This document shows positions 47,539 through 57,356 of a DNA stretch of 64,000 nucleotides, one piece after another. Each line of letters opens with the position of its first letter. Position 1 is the stretch's first letter. The notes under the pieces are model-generated. The model was given only the letters and a program-made list of their open reading frames with translations, was not told where the DNA came from and ran no database searches. The position numbers and the translations under genes are program-made. Location of the stretch: positions 1-64,000 of the forward strand of contig NZ_QQBA01000005.1 of NCBI RefSeq assembly GCF_003350545.1. The letters run 5' to 3'. The stretch comes from Flavobacterium glaciei (lineage in GTDB: Bacteria > Bacteroidota > Bacteroidia > Flavobacteriales > Flavobacteriaceae).

Positions 47539-49833
47539 TTAAAAAGGATATCCAATTGCTAAATTAAAAATTAAATTTTCTCTGCGCCAAGGAGCGCTTC
47601 CAAAATCAATTTTATCTAAAACCCAACGGTCGCCATCAGCTAAATACGGTTTTCGTAAAGGAAAGGCAAGATCTGTTCTCAAGATAAGAAAAGAGAAATC
47701 GAAACGCAATCCAGCTCCAGCTCCAACGGCGATTTCATTCATGAACTTTTTGGAGAATTTAGCACCAGGTTTTTCTGTATTCTCATTTAACAACCAGATA
47801 TTTCCAGCATCTAAAAACAAGGCACCTTTTACCAGCCCATATATTTTAGCACGGTATTCGGTATTAAATTCTAACTTTAAATCTCCGGATTGATCGGGTA
47901 AAAAAGTATTCGTATTTGTTGATGCCCCATCAAAACTTCCAGGACCAATAGAACGTGCTCTAAAAGCTCTTAAACTATTTGTCCCACCAATAAAAAATTG
48001 CTTAATAAATGGCATTTCACGAGAATTTCCATAGGCAAAACCAGCTCCTGCAATAATGCGGGTTGCTAGTTGAGAATCTGGACCTAACTTATAATAATGT
48101 CTAAAATCATTTTCTATTTTGATGAATTGGCTAAAAGGAACAGTAAAAAATTTAATAGGATCCTTTTTTTTAATGTTTGCTCCCGTAGCTAATCCGGCAA
48201 TATTTCCTGCCAAGTCGACGGTTCCTTTGTAGTAAAAAGTATTTTTCTTTCGCTTTTGCAATGTATTAGTGTACGTGTAGGAGTAGGTTGGACCAAAAAT
48301 TAATTGTTTCTCAATTACTTTATCTAACGATGGGTTTACATTGATTTGTTCTTGATACAACGGCGTTACATTTTGCGGACTTGCATATGTAATTTCAGTG
48401 ATATTTAATAAATGTTCTTTCTGTTCAGTCTGTTTCCATAAATATCCAAAAGAGCCTTTGAATGTTTGCAACGAGTATAACTTGGTTCTATTTTGAAACT
48501 CATATCCTAATGTTGCTTTTGTTTTTGGTACAAAACCACTTGGAGAATTTAGTTTGAAAGGTGCCACTAATCTTGGCCAAATTAAATTAGCCTCGGTTCC
48601 GAAGCGATAAACATTAAATCCATTATTTTGTCCGGAAACTTGTACTTCAACACCTCCAAATGCTGATATAGTCAGTAGTTCAGCACCTCTAAAAGTGTTT
48701 CTGTTGCTCCAGTTTAAATTAAGCTCGGTTCCAGTATAATTAGCTGAATTCGTTTTAGCTAATAATTCCAATCGGATAGATTTTTTAGGTAATGGCGTTA
48801 AATAATAATACGCATCTAAATAATTTCCTGTTGTATCCGAAATCGTAAATTGATTTTTTACAAATTTGAAAGTTCCTAAATTCACTAATCTATTCAGCGA
48901 TAAATTGTGATTACTACGGTTGTATAAATCTTCTTTTTTGAAATACAGCGCGCGGTCAAAAATACGTGGTTTGAATAAATTCTCTGGGTCAATAATAGTC
49001 AAATCATTGTATTTTTGGATAGAATCCATATTGGTTTTTATACTGTCCATCCCAATCGAATAATTAGGATATACAATGATTTTATTGATTTTATACGGTG
49101 TCTCTGCCAGACTTGGTGTTTCTTCCTTAACTTTTACAATTAAATCTACCTGATGGTCTGCAACGGTACTGTCTACTTGGACTTTTAGATAATCAGGGTT
49201 AAAGTAAAAGTATCCTTTTTCCTTTAGTCTGGCATCAATACGAATCCTTTCTTCTTTGATAGTCTCTAGGCTGTAACCGTCATCTTTTTTTAATAAACTT
49301 CGGCGTCTGGTATTGCGTACTGTAGATGAAATAACTGAGGAATCGGTAGGGAATTTAACTTCTCTGATTTTGTATTGTTGTGCTGTATTTACAAGATATT
49401 CTGCACTTGCTTTTTTTCCTTTTCTGGTTGAATCTGCTGCAGTTTTTGCGTTGAAATAGCCACTGTTTTCAGTAAAATTTTGCAGAACGCTTTTGTTGTA
49501 TTCTAAATCTACTTGACTATACAAAACGGGAGGTTCGCCTACTTTAGTTCTCAACCAGTAACGCCATCCTTTTTCTTTTTTTGGCGTTCCAGCCAAATTA
49601 TAAATGAGCAATTTTGGTTTTAAACCCAGAAAAGAAGAATTAGGTTTAGGTCTTACAATATCTTCCAACTGGTTTTTTAGCGCTTTGTTTTCCTTCTTAG
49701 TAGTATGTTTTCCTTCCACTTTGATTTTTGCGCCTGTGTACAGCAGTTCCCCTTCTGGTAAATACTTAGTATTACTGCACGAAGTGACGAACAATCCTAA
49801 AAAAAGAAAATATAATAAAGGACTCTTATTCAT
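47539..49833 (-). CDS. tamL: TamL: lipoprotein-anchored BamA/TamA-family outer membrane protein
   Basis: The 764-residue protein has a lipoprotein signal (LFVTSC with lipidated C19), POTRA-like repeats at about 30-350, and a C-terminal 16-strand barrel of the D15/BamA type ending in FNLAIGYPF, with a terminal phenylalanine. It is the Bacteroidota lipoprotein variant of TamA, which works with TamB to place proteins or lipids in the outer membrane. Its start overlaps the tamB stop by 8 bp, so they are coupled. The barrel signatures GGTNSLRAFRARSIGPG (the conserved loop 6 RGF-like region) and LEFNTEYRAKI are visible. Confidence 0.9.
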   Translation of the reverse strand: MNKSPLLYFLFLGLFVTSCSNTKYLPEGELLYTGAKIKVEGKHTTKKENKALKNQLEDIVRPKPNSSFLGLKPKLLIYNLAGTPKKEKGWRYWLRTKVGEPPVLYSQVDLEYNKSVLQNFTENSGYFNAKTAADSTRKGKKASAEYLVNTAQQYKIREVKFPTDSSVISSTVRNTRRRSLLKKDDGYSLETIKEERIRIDARLKEKGYFYFNPDYLKVQVDSTVADHQVDLIVKVKEETPSLAETPYKINKIIVYPNYSIGMDSIKTNMDSIQKYNDLTIIDPENLFKPRIFDRALYFKKEDLYNRSNHNLSLNRLVNLGTFKFVKNQFTISDTTGNYLDAYYYLTPLPKKSIRLELLAKTNSANYTGTELNLNWSNRNTFRGAELLTISAFGGVEVQVSGQNNGFNVYRFGTEANLIWPRLVAPFKLNSPSGFVPKTKATLGYEFQNRTKLYSLQTFKGSFGYLWKQTEQKEHLLNITEITYASPQNVTPLYQEQINVNPSLDKVIEKQLIFGPTYSYTYTNTLQKRKKNTFYYKGTVDLAGNIAGLATGANIKKKDPIKFFTVPFSQFIKIENDFRHYYKLGPDSQLATRIIAGAGFAYGNSREMPFIKQFFIGGTNSLRAFRARSIGPGSFDGASTNTNTFLPDQSGDLKLEFNTEYRAKIYGLVKGALFLDAGNIWLLNENTEKPGAKFSKKFMNEIAVGAGAGLRFDFSFLILRTDLAFPLRKPYLADGDRWVLDKIDFGSAPWRRENLIFNLAIGYPF

Positions 49834-52800
49834 CTGATTTATTTTTTAATTCTTTTTTTGCTTTTTGCTTTGCTTTTTTTGCTTCGCTTTTAGCATATAA
49901 TTCTTTGAACTTATTGTAATTTATTGTAATAACGAAGGCAATTCCTGTTTCAACAACCTCTCCTTGAAGAGCCACTTGGTATTTGTTTACACGATACACT
50001 CTGATTTTGTATCTTCCATCTTTAGAAAGTTGGTAATCCAGAGAGACATCTCCTGCGATATTATTAGCGTTTTGGTTTACTTGTTGTGGTCCTTCAATTC
50101 CAAAGCTGCTTCCAACAGTAACTTTCAATCTGTCGTTTAGCAATGTCTTAGAAATTCCAACATTCAAATCAGTTTTATTTTCGCGTTGACCGGTGGTGTA
50201 ATCATCGGATGTATTCAAATCAAAATTAAGCTCTACACCTTCGATTAAATCGCCTGCTAAATTATTAAGTTGTTGTGACAAAATTTTGCTGGCACTTTCT
50301 CTTGCTAATGACGAAACATTTGTTCCTCCTGTTTCGCTGGCAAATGGATTTTCTCCAATGAAGCGATTTAGTAGGAGCAAGGCAAAAACCTGCTTGTTCA
50401 TTTCATCCGGTTGCTGACGCAATTGAGTCAGTTTAGCTTGTGTAGAATTAATGATTTCAGTTGCTACGCTATTATTTCCTTCAGGTAAAACGATGTCAAA
50501 GGAAATAGTTGGTTTCATTAATTCCCCAGTCATTTTCAGACGGGTTTCAAAAGGAATTTTTTGTTTGTATGTATTTCTAACTTCGTCTGTAACGGTTCCT
50601 AATTGGTCGTTTATTAAATCGATTGGTGCCGCTTCTGTTTTGTAAATCGCTGTGATACTAATGTCAGCACTTGTAGGTTCTCCAGTCCACAAAATATAAC
50701 TTCCTGGTTTGATGTCGAATTTTCTTTTGATGCTATTAAAATTCATTTCATAACTTCCCTCAGACAGTTCGTATCTTCCCGTAAGCGTAGTTTTTCCTGA
50801 AGGATCTATTCCACCATTCAATTGTGCTTCTCCTTTTAATTTCAAGAAATCACCGTTGGCTTTATCTATGTTCAACGATAATTCAGCTTCTTTATCAATT
50901 TCAATATTCACGGAGGCATTTATTCCTTTTAATTCCATTTCACTGGTAATTTCATCAACAGAAACAGTCTTCAGTATTTGCGGATTATCTTGATCAATAA
51001 ACTCAACGATTCCCTCTCTGTCCGCAATTGATGGATCAGATTGTGGCAATACAACAGTAAATTTAGTGTCTTTATTGATTCTTATATTTCCCTCCACGAT
51101 TGGGTTGTCAATAGATCCTCTCACCGTTAAGTGGTTGTCTAAATACAATTCGCCATAATACAAATCATTGTCTTTGGCTTCAGAATTTACGGCTTTAAAA
51201 TTATCGGCATCAATGGCTAAATCAAATCCAAAATTGCTGAAATTTTCACTGTTGATGGTTCCGTTTATCGCTAAATCATTGTCTTTTTCATCTTTTATTA
51301 TGAAATTATCGAAGACTACGGCATTGTTTGTAAATGTAATTTTATCATTCAAAGACTTGAATGTCGCGTTTAACGGTACCGCTTTAAATCCAATTTCATT
51401 AAATTTTAATTCTCCTAGGACTTTTGGTTGAGTTGTGTTTCCAGTAATCTTGAAATTCCCTGTCAAAAACCCGGTACTTTCAGCGATATTATCCAATGTG
51501 AAACCCTGAATACTTTTTAAATTCAGTTTTGCAATATCTAGGTTCATATCAAAACTGCTTTCGCTTGTTTTGTAATATCCTACTAAATCTACTTGATTTC
51601 CCTGACCGGTGATTCCTACTTTAGCATCAAATTGATTGGCAATCGCATTGTTTACTTTGATACTAATAGTACCAACAGTGTCTTTCTTGAAAGTGAAATT
51701 TTCAATATTTAAATCCGAAGTAAATAGAGGTGTAGTATTCACATTCTTTACCAAAGCGTTTCCATTAATTTTACCACTAAGCTGTAAATCTTTTTTCTCG
51801 ACAAAACTTGTAATAGTATTAATGTCAAAATCCTTGAAATTTATGGCAATAGGAGCATTTGGGTTATTCGATTGTGATTGAATTTGAATGTTACTTCCGT
51901 CTTTACTCAATTCGAAATTATCAGCATAAATTCCTTTTTTGCCAAAACGAATCAGATTGTTTTGAGCTATTTTCCAAGATTCGTAGTTCAGCAATAAATT
52001 ATCCGGACCAAGGCTCACTTCATTATTTCCATTAATTGCTTTTAATGTTCCGTTTATTAAAAAGCGTTCAACATCCTTTGCATCTTTTAATTGTACCGTG
52101 TAATCCACAAGATTATTATCCACTTTTCCAGTAATGCTAGTATGTGGTAACTGAATTTGTCTGTTTTGGATATCGTCTACAATAAAGCTGTACAGCAGCG
52201 CTTTGTCTTGGGTGTCTATTTTTAAAGTCGCATTTGTAATCGTATTTCCTCCATAAATTAATTTCGGAATAGCCCCATTTATAACAATCGTATCATTGAT
52301 TGAATTGTATCGTCCTGTTACATTTATAGGTTCGAGACTTTTCAATTCAGGAATTAGTTTCAATATAATTGGATTGTCTTTGATACCAATTTTAAATGTG
52401 AATTGTTGATTTTCAACCGCTATTTTTCTTGAATTTGGATTGCTGTCATAATATGTAGCAACAGAATTAGATATTGCTTTTGCTATTTTAGACAGCTTAT
52501 ATTTCCCATTAACTTCGGCGTCTAAAAATGAAGAATTTATGAATAATGTATTTTTTTCAGTGGATGATGTTGCCACTACATTTATCGAATCAATTACAAA
52601 TTGTTCTTTGGCATTGGTTACATTTATGCTGTGCGCATTTACGGTTCCGTTGAGGTAATCTAAATTAGCCGATTGAATATCAGCATCAACAACACCTCTT
52701 ATTTTCAGAGGTCCAGCATGTAGATTTAGTTTTTCTAAATCGGCAATATCTACATTCAGTTTTAGTTTCCCGGAAGGATATTTGTCTCTGAAACTTCCGC

Positions 52801-54829
52801 TGCTCACTAAATCAAAAGTCAGATTAGGATCTTTTGCAGTAGCATTGACATTGAAATTTCCATTGCGAATAGCACCTTTTACATTCAAATTTCGATAGGT
52901 GTATTTATTATAATAAGCCTTGAGGATACTTCCGTTTAATGAAGTAGTTGCTGTTTTTGGGTCAAATCCAGTTCCCTTGATGTTGGCTGTTAAAGTTACT
53001 TTTCCAATGGAATCGTTTTTGATAAATCTTCCTAAATCAAAATTAGTAAGTTCTGTTTGAGCGTCGTATTTCTCGTAGTTTTTTCTGCTTTGGTCAAAAG
53101 TTGCTTTGATTTTTGCATTTCCAAAACTACTCGCAATATTCATATCAGTATTAAAATTAGCTATTGTCCCTCTAAAAGTTCCTTTGGCACTGAATTTTGA
53201 TGGCAACTGAATGGAATTAGGAATCGTTTGTTTTGGCAAAAAGCCAACAATATCTTTTGAACCGGATTGTAAATCTTGAATATTCAAATCAAAATAGGCT
53301 TTGTTGACATCTGGCAAACCAATAATTCTGCCGTTTGCTAATACCTTTGTTGTTCCTATACCACTAATCTCCATAGATGGAAATTCAATATTTTTTAATT
53401 TTCCTTTTATAGTTCCATTAACTAGCAATATTGCATTTGGATTGCTCATAAACGGATTTACATTGACAAGTGTTGGTGCAAAAAGTATTATATCTTTAAT
53501 TCCCAATTTACTTTTTTTCAAATTAGCAATAAGCCCTAATTCTCCTGGATTATTGGCTAAAGACGCAATGGAAGGATATCCAATTCTAATTTCATCTTTC
53601 AGTTCCGTTTGAGGAGTTTTTAAATATAATTTTTTGAAAAATGCATTCTTTTTACCGTAGAAAAATTCTGCATTAAAGGATTGAATGTTCAAACCGCTTT
53701 TGTCTTTAACAGTCAATGAATTGGCAATTCCTGAAATGTTTTCCGGATTGTAATTCAAAAAATCTACTTGCAAATTTAAATTGGTAATGTCTAAATGGTT
53801 GTAGTCCATTCCTTTTTGAACTGCAACTTTAGTATTATTGTCGTAGCGGAAGTTTACCCTTTTGAATTCTGTTTTATTTATTTTGACATCCCAATTATTT
53901 GATTCGACATTTGTAGCTTCTTTTTTAGGTTTTATTCCAGCTATTTTATCAAAAGCCAAAGCACCTTCTACTCCTGTTACATCAAGACTTTCAATAATAG
54001 CAAATTGATTGTTAAGGTCAATTTTATCCACTTTTGCGAGTAATTTTTTTAAATAAAAATTTAGTGATGTCTTAGTTTCTTCACTTTCATAATCAAAATC
54101 AATCTTTCCTAAATCAATTTCTCCTAATTTTAATTTTAAGATAGATTCTGGTTCGTTCTTAATCGCTGCCACTTTAGTAGCATTGGATATTTGCACCAAA
54201 CCTTGTTTTAGTTTGAACTTCAATCCATTGATTTTAGCTTTTGGAATTTCAAAGTTCATTTTATTTAAATCGAAAGTTTTAATTTTCGTTTCAAAACGCT
54301 TTAGATTAGTATAAATATCATTTTTTGTAACGGCATCGGTATAGTTAAACTTTATGCGGTCGAGTTTAATTTCCTCTACAGAAAACTGCATGGGTGCTGA
54401 ATCGCTATTTTGTTTCTCTGGAGCAGAAAACGCTTTTATGATGTAATCAAAATTAAAAACAGCTTTAGAATCTCTATTTAAATGTGCCGTAATCCCTTCT
54501 AATTCCAATGAATTAATTTCAATCTTATTGTTTATCAATTGAAATAGGCTGATGTCAGCAGCTAATTTTTCACCTGCAAAAAGAGTGTCTTTTTTTTGGT
54601 CTTCAAAATATACGCCTTGTAGGATTACTTTTTTTGGAAATTTAATAGCAAGACTATCTACGCTCACTTTGGTTTTAATCTTTTCTTCCAAATACGTTAC
54701 TGCTTTATCTTTGGCAAAATTCTGAACAGATGGAACTTGAATAGCAACAAAAAGAAACAAGAACAACAAGACAATAATTCCTATTATCCAAAGGAAAATC
54801 TTTAAACTTTTCTTTACGTATGTTTTCAA
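49826..54829 (-). CDS. tamB: TamB: translocation and assembly module inner-membrane protein
   Basis: The 1667-residue protein has one N-terminal membrane helix (about 10-32), then a very long series of short beta strands typical of the AsmA/TamB hydrophobic-groove fold. A DUF490-type TamB domain occupies the last ~450 residues (GRYELSEGSYEMNFN, YKTEAAPIDLI, VALLLLNRF-type region near QVFALLLLNRFIGENPF). TamB spans the periplasm and moves lipids or assists barrel assembly together with TamL. It lies directly upstream of tamL with an 8-bp overlap. AACCTTTG near 54905-54912 (minus) is one base off the -7 consensus. Confidence 0.93.
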   Translation of the reverse strand: MKTYVKKSLKIFLWIIGIIVLLFLFLFVAIQVPSVQNFAKDKAVTYLEEKIKTKVSVDSLAIKFPKKVILQGVYFEDQKKDTLFAGEKLAADISLFQLINNKIEINSLELEGITAHLNRDSKAVFNFDYIIKAFSAPEKQNSDSAPMQFSVEEIKLDRIKFNYTDAVTKNDIYTNLKRFETKIKTFDLNKMNFEIPKAKINGLKFKLKQGLVQISNATKVAAIKNEPESILKLKLGEIDLGKIDFDYESEETKTSLNFYLKKLLAKVDKIDLNNQFAIIESLDVTGVEGALAFDKIAGIKPKKEATNVESNNWDVKINKTEFKRVNFRYDNNTKVAVQKGMDYNHLDITNLNLQVDFLNYNPENISGIANSLTVKDKSGLNIQSFNAEFFYGKKNAFFKKLYLKTPQTELKDEIRIGYPSIASLANNPGELGLIANLKKSKLGIKDIILFAPTLVNVNPFMSNPNAILLVNGTIKGKLKNIEFPSMEISGIGTTKVLANGRIIGLPDVNKAYFDLNIQDLQSGSKDIVGFLPKQTIPNSIQLPSKFSAKGTFRGTIANFNTDMNIASSFGNAKIKATFDQSRKNYEKYDAQTELTNFDLGRFIKNDSIGKVTLTANIKGTGFDPKTATTSLNGSILKAYYNKYTYRNLNVKGAIRNGNFNVNATAKDPNLTFDLVSSGSFRDKYPSGKLKLNVDIADLEKLNLHAGPLKIRGVVDADIQSANLDYLNGTVNAHSINVTNAKEQFVIDSINVVATSSTEKNTLFINSSFLDAEVNGKYKLSKIAKAISNSVATYYDSNPNSRKIAVENQQFTFKIGIKDNPIILKLIPELKSLEPINVTGRYNSINDTIVINGAIPKLIYGGNTITNATLKIDTQDKALLYSFIVDDIQNRQIQLPHTSITGKVDNNLVDYTVQLKDAKDVERFLINGTLKAINGNNEVSLGPDNLLLNYESWKIAQNNLIRFGKKGIYADNFELSKDGSNIQIQSQSNNPNAPIAINFKDFDINTITSFVEKKDLQLSGKINGNALVKNVNTTPLFTSDLNIENFTFKKDTVGTISIKVNNAIANQFDAKVGITGQGNQVDLVGYYKTSESSFDMNLDIAKLNLKSIQGFTLDNIAESTGFLTGNFKITGNTTQPKVLGELKFNEIGFKAVPLNATFKSLNDKITFTNNAVVFDNFIIKDEKDNDLAINGTINSENFSNFGFDLAIDADNFKAVNSEAKDNDLYYGELYLDNHLTVRGSIDNPIVEGNIRINKDTKFTVVLPQSDPSIADREGIVEFIDQDNPQILKTVSVDEITSEMELKGINASVNIEIDKEAELSLNIDKANGDFLKLKGEAQLNGGIDPSGKTTLTGRYELSEGSYEMNFNSIKRKFDIKPGSYILWTGEPTSADISITAIYKTEAAPIDLINDQLGTVTDEVRNTYKQKIPFETRLKMTGELMKPTISFDIVLPEGNNSVATEIINSTQAKLTQLRQQPDEMNKQVFALLLLNRFIGENPFASETGGTNVSSLARESASKILSQQLNNLAGDLIEGVELNFDLNTSDDYTTGQRENKTDLNVGISKTLLNDRLKVTVGSSFGIEGPQQVNQNANNIAGDVSLDYQLSKDGRYKIRVYRVNKYQVALQGEVVETGIAFVITINYNKFKELYAKSEAKKAKQKAKKELKNKSDE

Positions 54830-54999
54830 ATGAGGTGTATTTTTTGGTTAAAATTAACCAATTTTAATAAGACTTGCAATCTTGCTTGCAAACGGAATTT
54901 CGTACAAAGGTTAAAAATTCAAAACTAAATACATTATATAATTTAAAAATAATGTTGCAAAATTATTGTAATGTATCACAAATATACAAAGTGTTTTTT

Positions 55000-55260
55000 T
55001 TAAGTTTTATATATAAGGATTTCATTAAAATCTTGAGCTTGTTTCTCATCCAATAAAATATCTTTTACAGCCATTAACATTGCCTTATTAGATGTAAAAA
55101 GTTCTCTATTAAAGTTAATTATCGTCGTGATGTCAATATATTCAATATGTGCAAGTTGCGCTTCAGAGTAAAACGTATTTAGCGCTTTAGTGTAATTTTT
55201 TTGTGTAGTATCAAATAGAGTTTTCAGTTCTTCAAAATCCGATTTTTTTTCGGTATTCAA
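55000..55260 (-). CDS. Small alpha-helical protein of unknown function, 5' end uncertain
   Basis: This 86-residue frame (read from a TTG at 55260) is almost wholly helical, with DFEELKTLFDTTQKNYTKAL and a later FNRELFTSNKAMLMAVKDIL. The same frame stays open upstream to 55342 and encodes LHHKKETEELYLKLNILL, which looks like the true N-terminal part, but no ATG precedes it. Just beyond lies a run of nine A (minus, 55330-55338). If it were eight, the frame would join IIKTIINTSLEKK-type coding sequence whose expected ATG is ATA. The gene may be frameshifted or its start non-canonical. No function is recognised. Confidence 0.5.
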   Translation of the reverse strand: MNTEKKSDFEELKTLFDTTQKNYTKALNTFYSEAQLAHIEYIDITTIINFNRELFTSNKAMLMAVKDILLDEKQAQDFNEILIYKT

Positions 55261-55392
55261 TAATATATTTAATTTCAGGTACAGTTCTTCGGTTTCTTTT
55301 TTATGATGCAGAAAAAAATAATGATTTAATTTTTTTTTCTAATGAGGTATTTATGATTGTTTTTATTCCAAAAAAGTAAAAATTGAATGGGT

Positions 55393-55426
55393 AAAAAAAA
55401 CTACAACTTTTTGAGGGTTGTAGTTT
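55393..55426 (-). terminator. Terminator of the NIPSNAP-family gene
   Basis: The 10-bp arms AAACTACAAC and GTTGTAGTTT flank a 9-base loop. On the minus strand it is followed by eight T residues. It lies past the stop at 55452. Confidence 0.85.
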
Positions 55427-55451
55427 AGTATAGAAATTAGGAGTTGTAAAA

Positions 55452-56261
55452 CTAATAATCAGAGTAATCTGTAGGGTATAAAAAAGTAATATCTATATGC
55501 GAAATATTATTTTTATACTTTTCCATGGCTATTAATCCTTTCCATTCTGGAGATTCTACAAAGGATTTCCAATGCGTATCTCTACTTTGCTGATCTGCAA
55601 AAGTGGTCATGTACATCAAGTTTGGCATTTTGGCTCCTGAAATTACTTCGCCATAAAAAACGGCATTAAAAGCAAGACGGTCAAAAAGTTTTATTTCACC
55701 ACCGGCATTAAACATATCAACTTTGTTTTTGTAAATCGCTTCGGTAGCTGATTCGTAACTTCTTAATTCGTACACTCTATTTGCTCTGGGGGTATTCAAA
55801 ACAGGACTTGACAAGATAGGATGATCTGAAAAAGCTTTTAATACAATAGACTCGATACGCAAATATGGTGGTTGTTTGTAGTTAGCAGTCAAATAATCGG
55901 AGCCGGCAGTTAAATAGGTTTTGTCTTTTGCCAGTTTATCCTCTAATCCCAGAAATTGCTTCATGGATGAAAAAGGAATTACTACAATCACTCTTTTTAC
56001 AGTGTCAGTAGCATTTGGTTTTGGCTTGAAAACACCAATATTTTTAATCCCAAGTTTTTTTAAACCCGGAAGAAATGCTTCTTTCAAATATTTTTCAGTG
56101 GTTTGGACTTGCTGTTCGGTTTTAAAAATGTAGGTTTTGATTTGGTAAAATTCTCTTGCTTGCGCTACAGGTTTTTCTTCGAGAATATTATTGTGGATTG
56201 TTTTAAAACTGGTAATTGAAAAAAGAATCAGTAATACGAACAATAGTTTAGTTATTTTCAT
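55452..56261 (-). CDS. Exported NIPSNAP family protein
   Basis: The 269-residue protein has an N-terminal hydrophobic segment (1-19, FVLLILFSITSFKT) and two NIPSNAP-like ferredoxin-fold units: YQIKTYIFKTEQQVQ at about 40-150 and VYELRSYESATEAIY at about 165-265, the latter with the family's W-K-F-x-S-P-EW ending (THWKSFVESPEWKGL). NIPSNAP proteins are poorly understood and no reaction can be assigned. A signal peptide suggests it acts outside the cytosol. It is monocistronic. Confidence 0.85.
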   Translation of the reverse strand: MKITKLLFVLLILFSITSFKTIHNNILEEKPVAQAREFYQIKTYIFKTEQQVQTTEKYLKEAFLPGLKKLGIKNIGVFKPKPNATDTVKRVIVVIPFSSMKQFLGLEDKLAKDKTYLTAGSDYLTANYKQPPYLRIESIVLKAFSDHPILSSPVLNTPRANRVYELRSYESATEAIYKNKVDMFNAGGEIKLFDRLAFNAVFYGEVISGAKMPNLMYMTTFADQQSRDTHWKSFVESPEWKGLIAMEKYKNNISHIDITFLYPTDYSDY

Positions 56262-56368
56262 TCTTGTTTTTTGGGTTAGAAGGTATATTAGAACATGTCT
56301 ATAAATGTATAAAAAAATTGTAACTTTTAGGATGTCAATTACTAAAGGAACGAATTACTTTTTTATGT

Positions 56369-56616
56369 TTAAATAAGAGTCAAAAGAAATCCAATTATTG
56401 AACCACCCAAAACTATTAATGCGCTGTTTGTTTTTTTGAAACCAAAAGTAATATTAAGGCTTTGATATGAATTTAGAATTGTTCTGATAGCTATTATTGT
56501 TTGAAAAATGCCTATTGCTACATCATTGCAATATGTGCAGCCGGACCACCAAAAGCAGTTAGTCCCAACTTAAGAAATAGCTTAGCAAGCTCTTTTATTT
56601 CGGAATTTGGATTCAT
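56369..56616 (-). pseudogene. chrA: chrA (chromate transporter) deletion remnant
   Basis: The frame from the ATG at 56616 reads MNPNSEIKELAKLFLKLGLT then AFGGPAAHIAMM and stops at 56518. This is the N-terminus of ChrA, a membrane chromate/sulfate transporter family. The sequence immediately after, in another frame to the TAA at 56369, ends FKKTNSALIVLGGSIIGFLL, a ChrA-like C-terminus. About 300 central codons are missing, so a large internal deletion joined both ends with a frame change near 56518. The next gene on this strand upstream is an HMA-AraC regulator that may once have controlled it. Confidence 0.8.
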
Positions 56617-56689
56617 CTTTCTGAATCTTTTTGTTAAGGGCAATACAACTAATGAATAGTTTCGAGTTTTACAAAACGGAAATTCTTTG

Positions 56690-57250
56690 TTAGATATTTT
56701 GTATGGTTATTCTTCTTTTTTCTTTTAATGCTTTAAAATGGGAAGGTGTCAATCCAGTTGCCTTTTTGAACTGATTAGACAAATGGGAAACACTACTGTA
56801 ATGCAGCTTGAAAGCTATTGCTGAAAGGGTGTGTTCTTCCAGAATGATGAGTTCTTTTATGCGTTCTACTTTCAGTGAAATCACATATTGCTCGATTGTA
56901 CTGGCTTCTACTTCAGAGAAAAAGTTGGCCAAGTAGGTGTAACTGTGATTCAATTTTTCGCTCAGTAAAACAGAGAATTTGGTAACTGGCTTTTCATCAG
57001 AATTATAGACATAATCAATTATCACACTTCTGATTTTTTCAATCAAGATGCCTTGTTTTTTTTCTAATAATTCTAATCCTGCTTTTTTAATTTTACTGTT
57101 TAATTTCTTTTTTTCGGCGGTGGTGAGTTCTTCTTTGACTTCAATTTCGCCCAAATCTATTTTTATTGGTGTGATTTCGAGTTCTTCTAAAGCCTCTTTT
57201 ACAAAGATTTTACAACTTTCACAAGCCATGTTTTTGACATATATTTTCAT
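56690..57250 (-). CDS. AraC-type regulator fused to an HMA-like metal-binding domain
   Basis: The 186-residue protein joins two parts. Residues 1-65 resemble the heavy-metal-associated domain, with MACESC giving C10 and C13. Residues 85-186 form an AraC-type double helix-turn-helix (HTLSAIAFKLHYSSVSHLSNQF, then TGLTPSHFK). The short length and the fused metal site suggest a metal-responsive regulator, possibly copper or another soft metal, because MxCxxC is the soft-metal motif. Its target is not evident. The downstream neighbour on the same strand is the chrA remnant, and a cytochrome b561-like gene lies upstream. Confidence 0.85.
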   Translation of the reverse strand: MKIYVKNMACESCKIFVKEALEELEITPIKIDLGEIEVKEELTTAEKKKLNSKIKKAGLELLEKKQGILIEKIRSVIIDYVYNSDEKPVTKFSVLLSEKLNHSYTYLANFFSEVEASTIEQYVISLKVERIKELIILEEHTLSAIAFKLHYSSVSHLSNQFKKATGLTPSHFKALKEKRRITIQNI

Positions 57251-57356
57251 AAATCAATTTTTCACATTAATTATTTTAGGGCTCAATCGTTTATTCGAAA
57301 TTGTTTTACATAAAAAATCGAATAATTATAAATCAAAAAAAGTTTAGTTTTTGCTT

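Noticed and set aside
54874..55056. Small plus-strand frame between tamB and the 55000 gene
   Set aside because: It is AT-rich with no signal, motif or start context and overlaps the opposing gene's 3' end.
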